This document shows positions 1 to 9,023 of a stretch of DNA of 44,513 nt, piece by piece. The stretch is taken from NCBI GenBank assembly GCA_965206365.1, contig CBDBJL010000007.1, forward strand, positions 1 through 44,513. Reading direction: 5' to 3'. The translations under genes were made by a program, and so were the position numbers. The notes beneath the pieces were generated by a model. That model made no database searches, was not told the origin of the DNA, and was given only the letters and a program-made list of their open reading frames with translations. Every line of letters starts with the position of its first letter. Position 1 is the stretch's first letter. Source of the stretch: CBDBJL01 sp965206365 (lineage in GTDB: Bacteria > Pseudomonadota > Alphaproteobacteria > JABAAW01 > JAHZMA01).

Positions 1-410
1 TCATTATCGTTGGCAATGAAGCTATGGCAAAACAATACAAACCGATTGCGCGGATTGTTGGGGTAACAGTAGCGGGGGTTTCCCCCGAGATTATGGGGAT
101 TGGACCCGTAATTGCGCTTGAAAAATTATGGCAACAAACCGGATTAACGAGCAAAGATATTGATTTGTTTGAATTGAACGAAGCTTTTGCGGTACAGGCA
201 CTTAGTGTTGTGAAATTGGCAAAGCTTCCTATGGAGAAGGTTAATGTTAAGGGGGGTGCTATTGCGCTTGGGCATCCTTTGGGGGCTTCGGGGGCGAGAA
301 TTTTGGTCACTTTAATTCATGCTTTGCAACAATATCAATTGCATCGGGGCATTGCAACGCTTTGTGCCGGTGGTGGTATGGGGATTGCGATGATGATAGA
401 GCTGGTGTAG
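1..410 (+). CDS. Thiolase / acetyl-CoA acetyltransferase, C-terminal part (5' end outside window)
   Basis: This is the C-terminal third of a thiolase, the enzyme that condenses two acetyl-CoA to acetoacetyl-CoA or runs the reverse cleavage. The frame is already open at position 3, before the first ATG at 24, so the true start lies upstream. Family landmarks appear in order: the NEAFA loop, the GHPLGASGAR segment with the active-site histidine, and the CAGGGMG segment with the second catalytic cysteine near the C terminus. The nucleophilic N-terminal cysteine is outside the window. The stop at 408-410 directly abuts the start of the acetoacetyl-CoA synthetase gene. The two enzymes together would turn acetoacetate into acetyl-CoA, or the reverse. 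Whether it is a biosynthetic (PhaA/AtoB) or beta-oxidation thiolase cannot be settled from this fragment. Confidence 0.93.
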   Translation, partial: IIVGNEAMAKQYKPIARIVGVTVAGVSPEIMGIGPVIALEKLWQQTGLTSKDIDLFELNEAFAVQALSVVKLAKLPMEKVNVKGGAIALGHPLGASGARILVTLIHALQQYQLHRGIATLCAGGGMGIAMMIELV

Positions 411-2417
411 TTGGTGGTTCTTCATCGTCCAAAAAATCCTGAGGCAACACAGATGGCGCAATTTGCCAAGGCGATTGCTGCGCATTATCATTTTGCATAT
501 CATGAATATGCTGATCTGCATCAATTTTCACGAGAACATCCAGAAGAATTTTGGCATTTTTTTGTTTCTTATCACAACATTCAAGGGGATTTCCCTCCCA
601 CATGTACTGATATTATTACTGACAAGGAGACCATGCGTGGTGGGCAATTTTTCCCTACTGCGCAAATAAATTTTGCTGAAAATTTGCTCAATCATGCCGA
701 GCAAAGAAACAAAGATGTTGCCTTAACATTTAAAAGTCACGTAATTACGCAGACCCTCACTTGGCAAGAATTAAGCGATAGGGTTTCCTTGCTACAACAG
801 GCACTGAAAAAACAAGGCTTTGGTGTGGGTGATGTTGCTGCGGGTTTTTTACCCAACGCACCGATTGCCGTGATTGCAATGTTGGCGGTAACATCACTTG
901 GTGGGGTGTGGACATCATGTTCGCCTGATTTTGGTGTAGATGGGGTTTTAGATCGGTTTGGGCAAAGCACCCCCAAGATTTTATTTGCCACAGATGGTTA
1001 TTATTATAAGGGCAAATGGCAAGAGATTTTGGCAAAAATTGTTGAATTTACGGCGACAATTACTTCTATTGAAGCGATGATCATCGAACCATTTCCTGCA
1101 GAGCAAATGAGAGATCAAAGGGGGGGGGGCTTTGCTCAGGAATATGATTTAAATATGCCAAAAGCTGGCTTTTTAGATGATTTTATTGCTGATTATACGC
1201 CGCAACCTTTAGAATTTACTCGCTTAAAATTTAATGACCCGCTTTTCATTATGTATTCTTCAGGAACAACGGGCGTGCCCAAATGTATTATCCATGGGAT
1301 TGGGGGTTCACTACTTAATTTTGTAAAGGAACATCGCCTGCATAGCGATATTCGTCCGGGAGATGGGGTATTTTACTATACAACATGCGGCTGGATGATG
1401 TGGAACTGGTTGGTGGCTACGCTTGCTAGCGGGGCACGGTTGTTATTATACGATGAATCGCCTTTTCATCCCGAGCCCGATAGTTTGTTTGCTTATATGC
1501 AGGCACAACAAGCTAGATTTATGGGAGTCTCGGCAAAATATATTGATGCGTTGGCAAAAAATGCGGTTAATGTAATGCAGAATTATGATTTAAGCACACT
1601 TGATTTTATTGGCTCTACGGGCTCAGTATTATCGCCTGAGAGTTTTGAATATATTTATCAATATGTGAAATCAGATGTTTTTGTGAGCTCGCTTTCAGGG
1701 GGAACCGATATTATTGGTTGTTTTGTTATGGGGGTACCAACGCGTTCGGTTTATTCTGGTGAAATTGTTGGGGCAGCACTCGGGATGGCGATTGAAGTGT
1801 TGCGAAGCGATGGCACGAAAGCTTTAACAGGTGAAAAAGGTGAGTTGGTATGCGCGCAACCTTTTCCCAATATGCCGATAGGCTTTTTTGGCGATACTGA
1901 CCATAGCAAATATCATCAAACTTATTTTGCTCGTTTCCCCAATAAATGGCATCAGGGTGATTTTATTGCAACCACGCCCAATAAAGGTTTTATTATTTAT
2001 GGGCGTAGCGATGCAACCCTTAATCCGGGGGGAGTGCGCATTGGCACTTCGGAGATTTATCGCGCAGTGGAAGCGATGCCATTTATCGTTGAAACCATTT
2101 GCGTTGGGCAAGATTGGCTTGGGGATGTTCGAATTATTTTGTTTGTGATTTTACAAAAAGAATATGATTTAACCGAAGCTCTTATCGCTGAAATTAAGCA
2201 AACAATTAAAACCCGATGTACTCCACGTCATGTGCCAGCCAAAATTATTCAAATTACGGAAATTCCGCGTACCCGTTCCGGAAAAATTACCGAACTTGCG
2301 GTGCGTGATATTGTGAATGGCAACCAGCCCCAAAATTTAAGTGCACTTGCAAATCCAGAATCCTTAAAGGCCTATCAACAGGCTTACCGATTATATTTAA
2401 TGGATCATTGCGATTAA
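411..2417 (+). CDS. aacS: Acetoacetyl-CoA synthetase (acetoacetate-CoA ligase)
   Basis: This ATP-dependent ligase activates acetoacetate to acetoacetyl-CoA through an acyl-adenylate. Its 668 residues match the usual AacS length of about 650. The N-terminal acetyl-CoA-synthetase-type cap is followed by the AMP-binding P-loop YSSGTTGVPK near residues 280-290. Next come the adenylation core, GRSDATLNPGGVRIG near residue 530, and a C-terminal RTRSGK segment whose lysine is the catalytic one in this superfamily. The TTG start touches the thiolase stop. The sequence right after it (LHRP...TQMAQF) resembles the family N terminus, so TTG 411 or GTG 414 fits better than the ATG at 453. A run of ten G at 1120-1129 lies in frame between the cap and the core, and the frame is intact here. 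It is translationally coupled to the thiolase. Confidence 0.93.
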   Translation: MVVLHRPKNPEATQMAQFAKAIAAHYHFAYHEYADLHQFSREHPEEFWHFFVSYHNIQGDFPPTCTDIITDKETMRGGQFFPTAQINFAENLLNHAEQRNKDVALTFKSHVITQTLTWQELSDRVSLLQQALKKQGFGVGDVAAGFLPNAPIAVIAMLAVTSLGGVWTSCSPDFGVDGVLDRFGQSTPKILFATDGYYYKGKWQEILAKIVEFTATITSIEAMIIEPFPAEQMRDQRGGGFAQEYDLNMPKAGFLDDFIADYTPQPLEFTRLKFNDPLFIMYSSGTTGVPKCIIHGIGGSLLNFVKEHRLHSDIRPGDGVFYYTTCGWMMWNWLVATLASGARLLLYDESPFHPEPDSLFAYMQAQQARFMGVSAKYIDALAKNAVNVMQNYDLSTLDFIGSTGSVLSPESFEYIYQYVKSDVFVSSLSGGTDIIGCFVMGVPTRSVYSGEIVGAALGMAIEVLRSDGTKALTGEKGELVCAQPFPNMPIGFFGDTDHSKYHQTYFARFPNKWHQGDFIATTPNKGFIIYGRSDATLNPGGVRIGTSEIYRAVEAMPFIVETICVGQDWLGDVRIILFVILQKEYDLTEALIAEIKQTIKTRCTPRHVPAKIIQITEIPRTRSGKITELAVRDIVNGNQPQNLSALANPESLKAYQQAYRLYLMDHCD

Positions 2418-2480
2418 TTGACCCCGGTTTCATTGTAGAATGTTAAAGGTGGTTTTTTCTTTGGTGAAGAAGGTTTTGTG

Positions 2481-2833
2481 ATGGTAACAATGTTGGAAAA
2501 ATTGGGGCAGGATGTTATTCATGCGATCGTGGATGGTTGGTATCAAAAAATATTGGCAGATGAGTTTCTTAATGGTTTTTTCAAAATATTAATATTAAAC
2601 ATCTCGCCCGCCAGCAAAATGATTTTTTTGCATTTGTTTTGGGTGGACCTAGCAATTATTTGGGTAGAAATATTCGTGAAGCCCACCAACATTTACGCAT
2701 CAAAGAGGAACATTTTCAGATTGTGGCTGGGCATTTACAAGCGACGCTAGAAGAATTAAATGTGCCAGAGGATGTGGTTGCTGAAGTTATGAAAGTGGCG
2801 GTAAGCGTACGCAATGATGTCTTAAATATTTAA
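2481..2833 (+). pseudogene. Group I truncated haemoglobin (trHbN-like), broken by one frameshift
   Basis: The first frame (ATG 2481, preceded by AAGAAGG) encodes the start of a small globin up to LADEFLNGFF. The rest lies one frame back and includes LGGPSNYLGR, REAHQHL (the histidine is the likely proximal haem ligand), EEHF and a C-terminal VRNDVL. Adding one T to the T6 run at 2576-2581 joins the halves into a continuous protein of about 118 residues, the normal size for group I truncated haemoglobins. These proteins bind oxygen and often detoxify nitric oxide. As the sequence stands, translation stops after about 90 residues and the haem-ligand half is lost. It could be a true pseudogene, a slippage-dependent gene or a homopolymer sequencing error. 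Confidence 0.85.
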
Positions 2834-2895
2834 GTTTATCAATTGAAGGTGATGGTTGTGTTTGCCACTTTGGTGAGAAATATAGGGGTGTTTTT

Positions 2896-4356
2896 ATGAA
2901 TTTTCGGGCAAGGCTAAATTATAAGAACCAAAAATCTGATCCTATAGATTCCATCAATAACATTGCAACTCTTTTTGATTTATTAGAAAATATCAGTTCA
3001 GTGACTCAGGAAAGCGAAACCTTAAAAAAAGCTGTGGAACTGACCTTAAACAGAATTTGTAGATTCACCAAATGGTCTATTGGGCATGCTTATTTTGTTG
3101 ATTTAATTGATGATGTGTTAATAGCCAAATCGTCAGGTATTTGGTATTTAGATGATACAATTAACTCAGCAGATATTTCCGACTTTGTTGCAATCTCAGA
3201 AACCACAAAATTTTCTGAAACGCAGGGTATGGTGGGGAAAGTTTTGGCAACCCAGAACCCTTTTACAATTGAAGATGTTACAGTGATGAATAATTTTTCC
3301 CGTGCGGAAGAAGCGAAACGAAATTCTGTGAAAGGTTGTTTTGCATTTCCGGTTGTGTATGTTGGTAAGAGTCGAATTATTCTGGAATTTTTTAGTCGTG
3401 AAGTCGCAAAATTAGATGAGCAGACATTGCAGATTCTTAAATTTGTGGGAAAGCAGTTGCAATTTGTTTTAATAAGAATGGATCACAAAACGCTAATTTC
3501 GGAATTATCGTTTGAACTAGAAAAAACAGTGAAAGATATGGCTATAAAAACCGAAGATACAGTGACTAACTTGAATAAAACAGTTGCAGATTTGTTGATT
3601 TCGTTTGATACTGTCGTTAGAAATATCAATATTGGCTATAAAGATGCACATGAGACTTTGGAATATTCTGAATCTGTTATCACTTCAGTACATGAAATGT
3701 CAGATTCTATAGAAGATATTTTTTTAAGAATTAAAAATATTAATATGTTGGCTGATAAGTGTGTTGTGCAAGTGAAGCAAGCGAATAGCGAATCTGAGCA
3801 GTTGCGGAATGTGACTGAGCAGGTAAGAAATGCACTACAATATATTAAAAATATTTCCAATCAAACTAATTTACTGGCTTTAAATGCCACGATTGAGGCG
3901 GCACGTGCGGGTGATGCGGGCAAAGGTTTTGCTGTAGTGGCAGGTGAGGTGAAGAAATTGGCAAGTGAGAGTAGTGCTTCAGCACAAACGATTGAAGAGA
4001 CGATAGGCAATATGATGAATGTGATTCAGTCGATTGAAACTTCGCTTGCAGAAGCAGATCAAACAGTGGTTGATATTGATAAATCTTTCGTAACAATCAC
4101 GAAATTGTCGGAAGAACAAAGTATAACTTCGAAGAATATTATTATGCGTGTCAAAAATTCTTTTGAATTTATGACAGATTTATCCGATAAATTATCCTAT
4201 AGCAAAGATTTTGTTGGGACATCATTAGAAAAGGCAAAAGAAATTGGTGCAGAGACGACTTCTATGGTTGCGCAAGTGACAATTTTGCGTGAATTAATCG
4301 ATAGAGTGAGGGCATTTGTAATATCTGTTCACAAAAAAAGTGATTCATCGAATTAA
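2896..4356 (+). CDS. Soluble chemoreceptor: GAF domain plus methyl-accepting chemotaxis signalling domain
   Basis: The 486-residue protein has no transmembrane segment and no signal peptide, so it should be a cytoplasmic receptor. Residues about 20-200 look like a GAF domain (the ICRFTKWSIGHAYFVD region), which would bind a small ligand or cofactor. Residues about 210-480 form a long helical coiled coil. The conserved hairpin tip is QTNLLALNATIEAARAGD followed by GKGFAVVAGEVKKLA, at about residues 323-355, and this is where CheA and CheW bind. No che or flagellar genes are nearby, so it is an orphan receptor in this window. An aggggtg stretch lies about 8 bases before the ATG. The ligand is unknown; redox or gas sensing would suit the globin gene next door but is only a guess. 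Confidence 0.93.
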   Translation: MNFRARLNYKNQKSDPIDSINNIATLFDLLENISSVTQESETLKKAVELTLNRICRFTKWSIGHAYFVDLIDDVLIAKSSGIWYLDDTINSADISDFVAISETTKFSETQGMVGKVLATQNPFTIEDVTVMNNFSRAEEAKRNSVKGCFAFPVVYVGKSRIILEFFSREVAKLDEQTLQILKFVGKQLQFVLIRMDHKTLISELSFELEKTVKDMAIKTEDTVTNLNKTVADLLISFDTVVRNINIGYKDAHETLEYSESVITSVHEMSDSIEDIFLRIKNINMLADKCVVQVKQANSESEQLRNVTEQVRNALQYIKNISNQTNLLALNATIEAARAGDAGKGFAVVAGEVKKLASESSASAQTIEETIGNMMNVIQSIETSLAEADQTVVDIDKSFVTITKLSEEQSITSKNIIMRVKNSFEFMTDLSDKLSYSKDFVGTSLEKAKEIGAETTSMVAQVTILRELIDRVRAFVISVHKKSDSSN

Positions 4357-4417
4357 TAGCAAGAGTAGGCGAATATGAATCTATGATTGCAAGGATGGTT
4401 GTAGAATAATGGTGGCT

Positions 4418-5203
4418 TTAAGGTGTAAAAGCACCATACTGCAAGAAATATGAAACTTGTTCGTGAACATGTCTGTTATAAAGAATATTATCATGTGAAC
4501 TCGAAACGACCAAATGATTGGGAACGCCAGCCAATTTGGTGCTTAATACTGAAATTCGGCCATCATCGACACCTTGAATAAAAATGGAGCGAACAATATC
4601 TAAGATACTGCGATGTCTATTGCCAGCAATGATGGCGATATTTTTTCCTGAAATTGTAGGAATCTTGTGAACAAATGAATCAAAATTTGTTAGGAGCTGC
4701 AATCCCGCAGGTCCATATTTTTTCAGGAAATATTTTTTGTGTAAAGTTTTTGTCATATTCGCAAATGGGAAACCTTTGTTAGGGGGTGAAATTAAGATAA
4801 TGCGCCCAATGTTTGGAACATGTGCGTTGGCTAAGTAGTAGCGCGTTATAATGGCTCCCAAAGAATAGCCCACAATATGAATAATGGATGCTTTTGCTAA
4901 TTGACACCGAACAACACCATCTTCTACGGCTGTGGCAAGGCGTTCGATTTTATATTTTGTTGCTGCATAGCCTATATTTTGAACATTGTAACCATCATTT
5001 TGTAAACGCTTCATAATATGTTGCATAGAATTAGCTCTGCCGTAACTACCATGTAAAAGAATCACGCACTCATCATCATGGGCAGTTTTCCTGCCATCTC
5101 CAGCTTCTAAAAAGGTTTCATCATCTGCATAGGCTTGTACAAAAGGCAACATTATGATATTAAGAAGTGTAATCATTTGTATGAAAATTCGAAATCGTTT
5201 CAT
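4418..5203 (-). CDS. Exported alpha/beta hydrolase, lipase/esterase-like
   Basis: The 261-residue protein starts with a signal peptide (MKRFRIFIQMITLLNIIMLP, cleavage probably after AYA), so it acts outside the cytoplasm. The mature part has the lipase oxyanion region VILLHGSYG near residues 48-56, the nucleophile elbow GYSLG near residue 122, and a C-terminal SSSHDNIL segment that probably carries the catalytic histidine. The segment GVDDGRISV resembles the acid-bearing loop of PGAP1-like and lipase-class proteins. It is convergent with the chemoreceptor and stands alone. The substrate is probably a lipid or other ester, but the sequence does not define it. Confidence 0.82.
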   Translation of the reverse strand: MKRFRIFIQMITLLNIIMLPFVQAYADDETFLEAGDGRKTAHDDECVILLHGSYGRANSMQHIMKRLQNDGYNVQNIGYAATKYKIERLATAVEDGVVRCQLAKASIIHIVGYSLGAIITRYYLANAHVPNIGRIILISPPNKGFPFANMTKTLHKKYFLKKYGPAGLQLLTNFDSFVHKIPTISGKNIAIIAGNRHRSILDIVRSIFIQGVDDGRISVLSTKLAGVPNHLVVSSSHDNILYNRHVHEQVSYFLQYGAFTP

Positions 5204-5240
5204 TTTTTTAACTTGATATTAAAATCCTAGAAAAGGTAAA

Positions 5241-5291
5241 GATTGAGGATAAAAAAAGATTGAGGATAAAAAAAGATTAAGGATAAAAAAA
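5241..5291 (+). repeat. Tandem repeat, three 17-bp units
   Basis: The unit GATTGAGGATAAAAAAA occurs at 5241-5257 and 5258-5274. A third copy with one substitution (GATTAAGG...) follows at 5275-5291. The array lies between the divergent starts of the exported hydrolase and the cytoplasmic hydrolase. It could act as a slippage-prone spacer or as a set of protein-binding sites, but nothing shows which. Confidence 0.95.
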
Positions 5292-5476
5292 GAAGTGGCG
5301 TTTCTAAACTTTACCCCTTGTAAATATCAACTTATCGCGAAAGTAAAGGTTGCGTCAATAGAGAAGTAAGTAGTTTTTTATATTTTTCACGAGTAAATTA
5401 CACTATTTTTTGAATATAAATTCAGAGATAAAAACAAATTTGTGGAATCATTAAATATATTAGCAGTGAGGTTATC

Positions 5477-6265
5477 ATGGATGTTACGACTAAAAATGTA
5501 GAATTTCTAGGTGCGCTTGGGTATAAGATTGCGGCAAAAATAGAAATGCCTAGGGTTGATCCTGTAGCTTATGCATTATTTGCGCCTTGTTTCACTTGTG
5601 GCAAAGATATTGTTGCCGCCAAACGGGTGTGTCGACGGCTTGCAGCAAGGCATATTGCGGTAATGCGAATTGATTTCACCGGTATCGGAGGTAGTGGCGG
5701 TGATTTTTCAGAAACTACTTTTACCACCAATGTTGCAGATATTATTCTGGCAGCAGAATTTCTTGCGAAAGAATATCGCCCCCCTGAAATTTTGATTGGT
5801 CACTCTTTAGGGGGAACGGCAACATTAGCGGCAGCTGGTAAAATTGAAAATAGTCGTTGCGTAGTTACGATCGGTGCACCCTTTAATCCTGCACATGTTA
5901 TTGAGCATTTTAAGGATGAAATTCCTAGGATTAAGGCTGAAAAAGTGGCTGAGATTCAAATTATGGGTCGTCCGTTTCGGGTAAGTTACAATTTTATTGA
6001 AGATATTATGAAGCAACCACAAGCTGATAGAATTTCCGCTTTGCATAAATCTTTATTAGTGATGCATTCACCGATAGATACATTTGTAGGCATTGAAAAT
6101 GCTGAGAAAATTTTCATTCATGCCCAGCATCCTCGCAGCTATATTTCCTTAGATAATGCAGACCATCTTTTAATGAAAAATGCTGAAGATGCTGCTTATG
6201 TTGCCGATATTATTGCCCATTGGGCAGAATATTATATTTGTGTTGGAGTGCAAAAATTAGCGTAA
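5477..6265 (+). CDS. Cytoplasmic alpha/beta hydrolase related to the hydrolase half of OsmC-fusion proteins
   Basis: The 262-residue protein has a full alpha/beta hydrolase set. There is an oxyanion-type CFTCGKD segment near residue 35, an FTGIGGSGGDF turn, the nucleophile elbow GHSLGG near residue 112, an acidic residue in SPIDTFVG and a late histidine in ADHLL. It has no signal peptide. The arrangement closely resembles the N-terminal domain of proteins in which a hydrolase is fused to an OsmC peroxidase domain. The OsmC half is absent: the frame ends about 15 residues after the hydrolase fold. It may be a stand-alone homologue or a shortened fusion. The stop lies 24 bases from the convergent YggS gene. 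Confidence 0.85.
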   Translation: MDVTTKNVEFLGALGYKIAAKIEMPRVDPVAYALFAPCFTCGKDIVAAKRVCRRLAARHIAVMRIDFTGIGGSGGDFSETTFTTNVADIILAAEFLAKEYRPPEILIGHSLGGTATLAAAGKIENSRCVVTIGAPFNPAHVIEHFKDEIPRIKAEKVAEIQIMGRPFRVSYNFIEDIMKQPQADRISALHKSLLVMHSPIDTFVGIENAEKIFIHAQHPRSYISLDNADHLLMKNAEDAAYVADIIAHWAEYYICVGVQKLA

Positions 6266-6289
6266 GCAAATAATATTGAGCAATATCCT

Positions 6290-6955
6290 TTATCGGTTGC
6301 CAAATAAATAAGTGCCGATCCGAATATGGGTGGCACCGAATTGAATGGCGGTTTCATAATCATGGCTCATCCCCATACTTAAACCAGGCAATTTATGTTT
6401 TTGTGCTAGCTGGTGCAGTAATGCAAAATAAGGTGCGCTATGTTGATCGGCTTTGGCAATGCCCATCAGCCCAATAACAGGCAATTGGTATGTTTGACAG
6501 GCCTGAATAATGAATTCATCGGCATCATGCAGTGAGATTCCAGATTTTTGGGGTTCTTGCGAAATATTAATTTGCAGAAATAATTGAATATTTTGTTTTA
6601 TTTTTGGAAGCTCCTGAGCCAAAATTGGTAATAATTTGGGACGGTCGATGCTATGAATAACATCAAATAATTGCAACGCATCTTTGATTTTATTGCTTTG
6701 TAGAGATCCTAATAAATGGAGACGGCATTTTGGGTATTCGGCTTTTAGCGATGGCCATTTTTCTTTGGCCTCTTGTACACGATTCTCGCCAAAATCGGTC
6801 ATTCCTGCTTGAATAAAAGGAATAATATGCTCGCGAGCCATGGTTTTACTCACAGCAATGATCTGGGTTTTCTTGCTGGCAAGGTTAGGTTGGGTTTGTT
6901 TGATTTGAGTGATTTTTGCTGTAAGTTGATCTAATTTTTCTTGTGCATTTACCAT
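6290..6955 (-). CDS. YggS/PLPBP-family pyridoxal phosphate homeostasis protein
   Basis: The 221-residue single-domain protein has the fold-type III alanine-racemase-like barrel of the YggS (PLPBP) family. These proteins bind pyridoxal 5'-phosphate without known catalysis and buffer free PLP and amino-acid pools. The PLP lysine is in IIAVSKTM near residue 36. Other family signatures are DFGENRVQEA, LHLLGSLQSNK, SMGMSHDYE and the C-terminal IRIGTYLFG. The length is typical (about 215-235). It is convergent with the upstream hydrolase. Confidence 0.95.
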   Translation of the reverse strand: MVNAQEKLDQLTAKITQIKQTQPNLASKKTQIIAVSKTMAREHIIPFIQAGMTDFGENRVQEAKEKWPSLKAEYPKCRLHLLGSLQSNKIKDALQLFDVIHSIDRPKLLPILAQELPKIKQNIQLFLQINISQEPQKSGISLHDADEFIIQACQTYQLPVIGLMGIAKADQHSAPYFALLHQLAQKHKLPGLSMGMSHDYETAIQFGATHIRIGTYLFGNR

Positions 6956-7112
6956 AAATTAATCTTTACTTAAATTTTTTTGTCACTATGTTAAGAATAA
7001 AGGGGAAAAGAGATAAAATCAATGGTATAGAAAGTTACGCTCGCCTAATATTTGATAGTAATTGGCAAGAAGGGGCTATATTTAGCGAATGAATAGAAAT
7101 GGAATTTGAGAA

Positions 7113-8291
7113 ATGACGGAAGAGAAAAAAAACACGAAACAAATTTCACGTCGAAATTTACTTCAAACTGGATTAGGAACAGTTTCGGGTATGATGTTAG
7201 GTGCATTTGGCGGTGCTCTTGGGCTTAAAATTCAGCAAAATCGTGATCTTAGTAAGAAGAATTTAAGTTCGCATCGGGTGTTAAAAATCTTTTTAACATG
7301 GGAAAAACATTTTCCAGGAGCTGGTAGTGGAGCTATCTCTCTGCAAAAACGAGTTCATACGCTGAGTGCGGGGCAGCTTACAATTGATTATATAGATAGT
7401 AAAGAGTTGACTACTAGCGAGATGGTAAAAAAATTTATGGCGGGTGAAGCCGACGGCATTTATTCGCTGCCGGATGTTTGGGCAAAGAAAATTCCAGCCA
7501 ATTTGCTTTTCTCAGCACAACCTTTTGGACCTAATGCGGAAGAGCTGCAACAATGGCTAAGCTCTGGTGGTGGTTATGAGATCTGGCGCAATATTCACAA
7601 ACCAATCGATATCATACCTTTTGCGGTTGGCGCATCTTTAGGGCAGATGGGAGGGTGGTTTTCGGATGAAATTTTTTCGGTGGGTGATTTGGATAAAGTA
7701 TCGATCGCGGCCAGAGGATTGCCAGCGTTGCTTTATCGCCGTGCTGGGGCGAAAGTGTATCAATATGATGACAAGAATGTTTTTTCGGCATTGCAATCAG
7801 GAAAAATTGAGGGTGTGATTTTTGGAGATCCTGTCTATGATGAAGCTTTTGGTTTGAATAAGGTTGCCACGCACTATTTCTCGCCAGCTTTTCATGCACC
7901 TGTACAAATTTACCAACTTTCTTTAAGAACGATTCGTTGGGCAGGATTATCAGATACAGATCAAGAAATTATTCGCACAGCTGCAATGGCTGAATTACAG
8001 AGTTTAATAGCAATCAATGGTGAAGCTAATCGCTTAGCAATTCGGCGTTTGGTACGTGAACAAAAAGTTGTGTTGCGTGAATTTCCAGCTTCTATGGTGA
8101 CTTCTATGGCACGTTTTTGGCAGGTTGTGGTGGCTGAAGAATCTAAGAAGAATGCTGATTTTGCTAAAATTTATCGTTCAATGCATGATTTTGTTAGCCA
8201 AAATCAGAGTTGGCAACAGCTTTCGCGGAATCCTTACGAAGTATTACGCCATAATTTGTTTTTTGCCGATGGTGCTCCCCTTAAATATTAA
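7113..8291 (+). CDS. Orphan TRAP transporter solute-binding protein (DctP family) with Tat signal
   Basis: The 392-residue protein begins with a twin-arginine signal: SRRNLLQTG followed by a glycine-rich hydrophobic stretch to about residue 42. It should therefore be folded before export to the periplasm. The rest resembles the DctP solute receptor of tripartite ATP-independent periplasmic transporters. It has a motif around the conserved arginine (AARGLPALLYRRAGAKV near residue 200), ALQSGKIEGV, and a helical C terminus. Proteins of this type bind organic acids or mannitol/chloroaromatic-like compounds. No DctQ or DctM membrane subunit is encoded nearby, so it is orphaned in this window. Its permease may be elsewhere. 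Confidence 0.85.
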   Translation: MTEEKKNTKQISRRNLLQTGLGTVSGMMLGAFGGALGLKIQQNRDLSKKNLSSHRVLKIFLTWEKHFPGAGSGAISLQKRVHTLSAGQLTIDYIDSKELTTSEMVKKFMAGEADGIYSLPDVWAKKIPANLLFSAQPFGPNAEELQQWLSSGGGYEIWRNIHKPIDIIPFAVGASLGQMGGWFSDEIFSVGDLDKVSIAARGLPALLYRRAGAKVYQYDDKNVFSALQSGKIEGVIFGDPVYDEAFGLNKVATHYFSPAFHAPVQIYQLSLRTIRWAGLSDTDQEIIRTAAMAELQSLIAINGEANRLAIRRLVREQKVVLREFPASMVTSMARFWQVVVAEESKKNADFAKIYRSMHDFVSQNQSWQQLSRNPYEVLRHNLFFADGAPLKY

Positions 8292-9023
8292 AGTAAAAAT
8301 TACTATTGATGCAAAATAATTCTATTATAAAAAAATGTAAACAACCTTTAGTATTTTTTTTAGCTTTTATTTATGCGTATTTTTCAGATCGTGATGATTC
8401 GTTTTTTGCGAATAAAATTGCTAATAAAATAAGAATTTATCTGGATAAAATAGATTTTTTTTTAGGAAGATGGCATAAAAATCGATAATTTATTTTTATA
8501 AAGGATATTTTTAATATTTTTTTTAATTCAATTATTTGGTTTCCTAGAATCATTTATAAGTGATTCTGTTATTTTTTTCAAACAGCTAGCTCTTTTAAGC
8601 ACAATAATGATTTAGTTTCCTTAGATAAGTGAACCGATTCTTTATTTGCGATATTTTTAATAATATTCTTTAATATCAATTGGTTAAAATATTTTATCGC
8701 AATATTTACTATGGATCTACGGTCTTTCTCTCGCTGTTCGTGAGTCAAGATTTTTTTTATCATAAATCGTAAATATCTCACTTGCACTTATGCCGATATT
8801 TTGTAACTCTGCTCTTGCATGAAAAAAGATTTGAATTCGCAGTTATTACGTAAATAATTATCAGCATGGTGTGGCTACGTTTTGATGAAAAATTATCAGT
8901 ATTTTATATTCATTTGGCGCGGTTGAATTTTTCACTCACTCTATTGATTTTTTGATTTGAGTGATAAAGGAATTTACATAATTTTGTGTAGGTTTTGTTA
9001 TTTTTGAGGTATTGAATTATAAA
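8292..9023. other. Long AT-rich intergenic region upstream of dnaA
   Basis: This 730-base stretch is markedly richer in A/T than its neighbours. It holds two weak open frames, plus strand 8306-8488 (60 codons) and minus strand 8578-8787 (69 codons). Neither has a convincing ribosome-binding site or a recognisable domain, so I do not call them genes. It also holds a hairpin followed by T residues (8546-8578) and two copies of an AATTATCAG(C/T)AT word around 8857-8900. I see no DnaA boxes (TTATNCACA), so an origin is not supported despite the position ahead of dnaA. Confidence 0.6.
8546..8578 (+). terminator. Possible weak Rho-independent terminator
   Basis: AGAATCA at 8546-8552 pairs with TGATTCT at 8561-8567 around an 8-base spacer that can itself pair further (TTATAA). 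The hairpin is followed by a T7 run at 8572-8578. The stem is AT-rich and therefore weak. It lies about 250 bases after the TRAP receptor gene. Confidence 0.4.

Noticed and set aside
6266..6290. ATATTGAGCAATAT hairpin between convergent genes as a terminator
   Set aside because: The stem is only 5 bp with a 4-base loop and no T run follows.
8306..8488. A 60-codon plus-strand frame after the TRAP receptor gene
   Set aside because: It has no ribosome-binding site and no recognisable domain; the strongly AT-rich composition makes chance frames likely.
8578..8787. A 69-codon minus-strand frame before dnaA
   Set aside because: It has weak start signals and no family resemblance; it was kept only as a remark on the AT-rich region.
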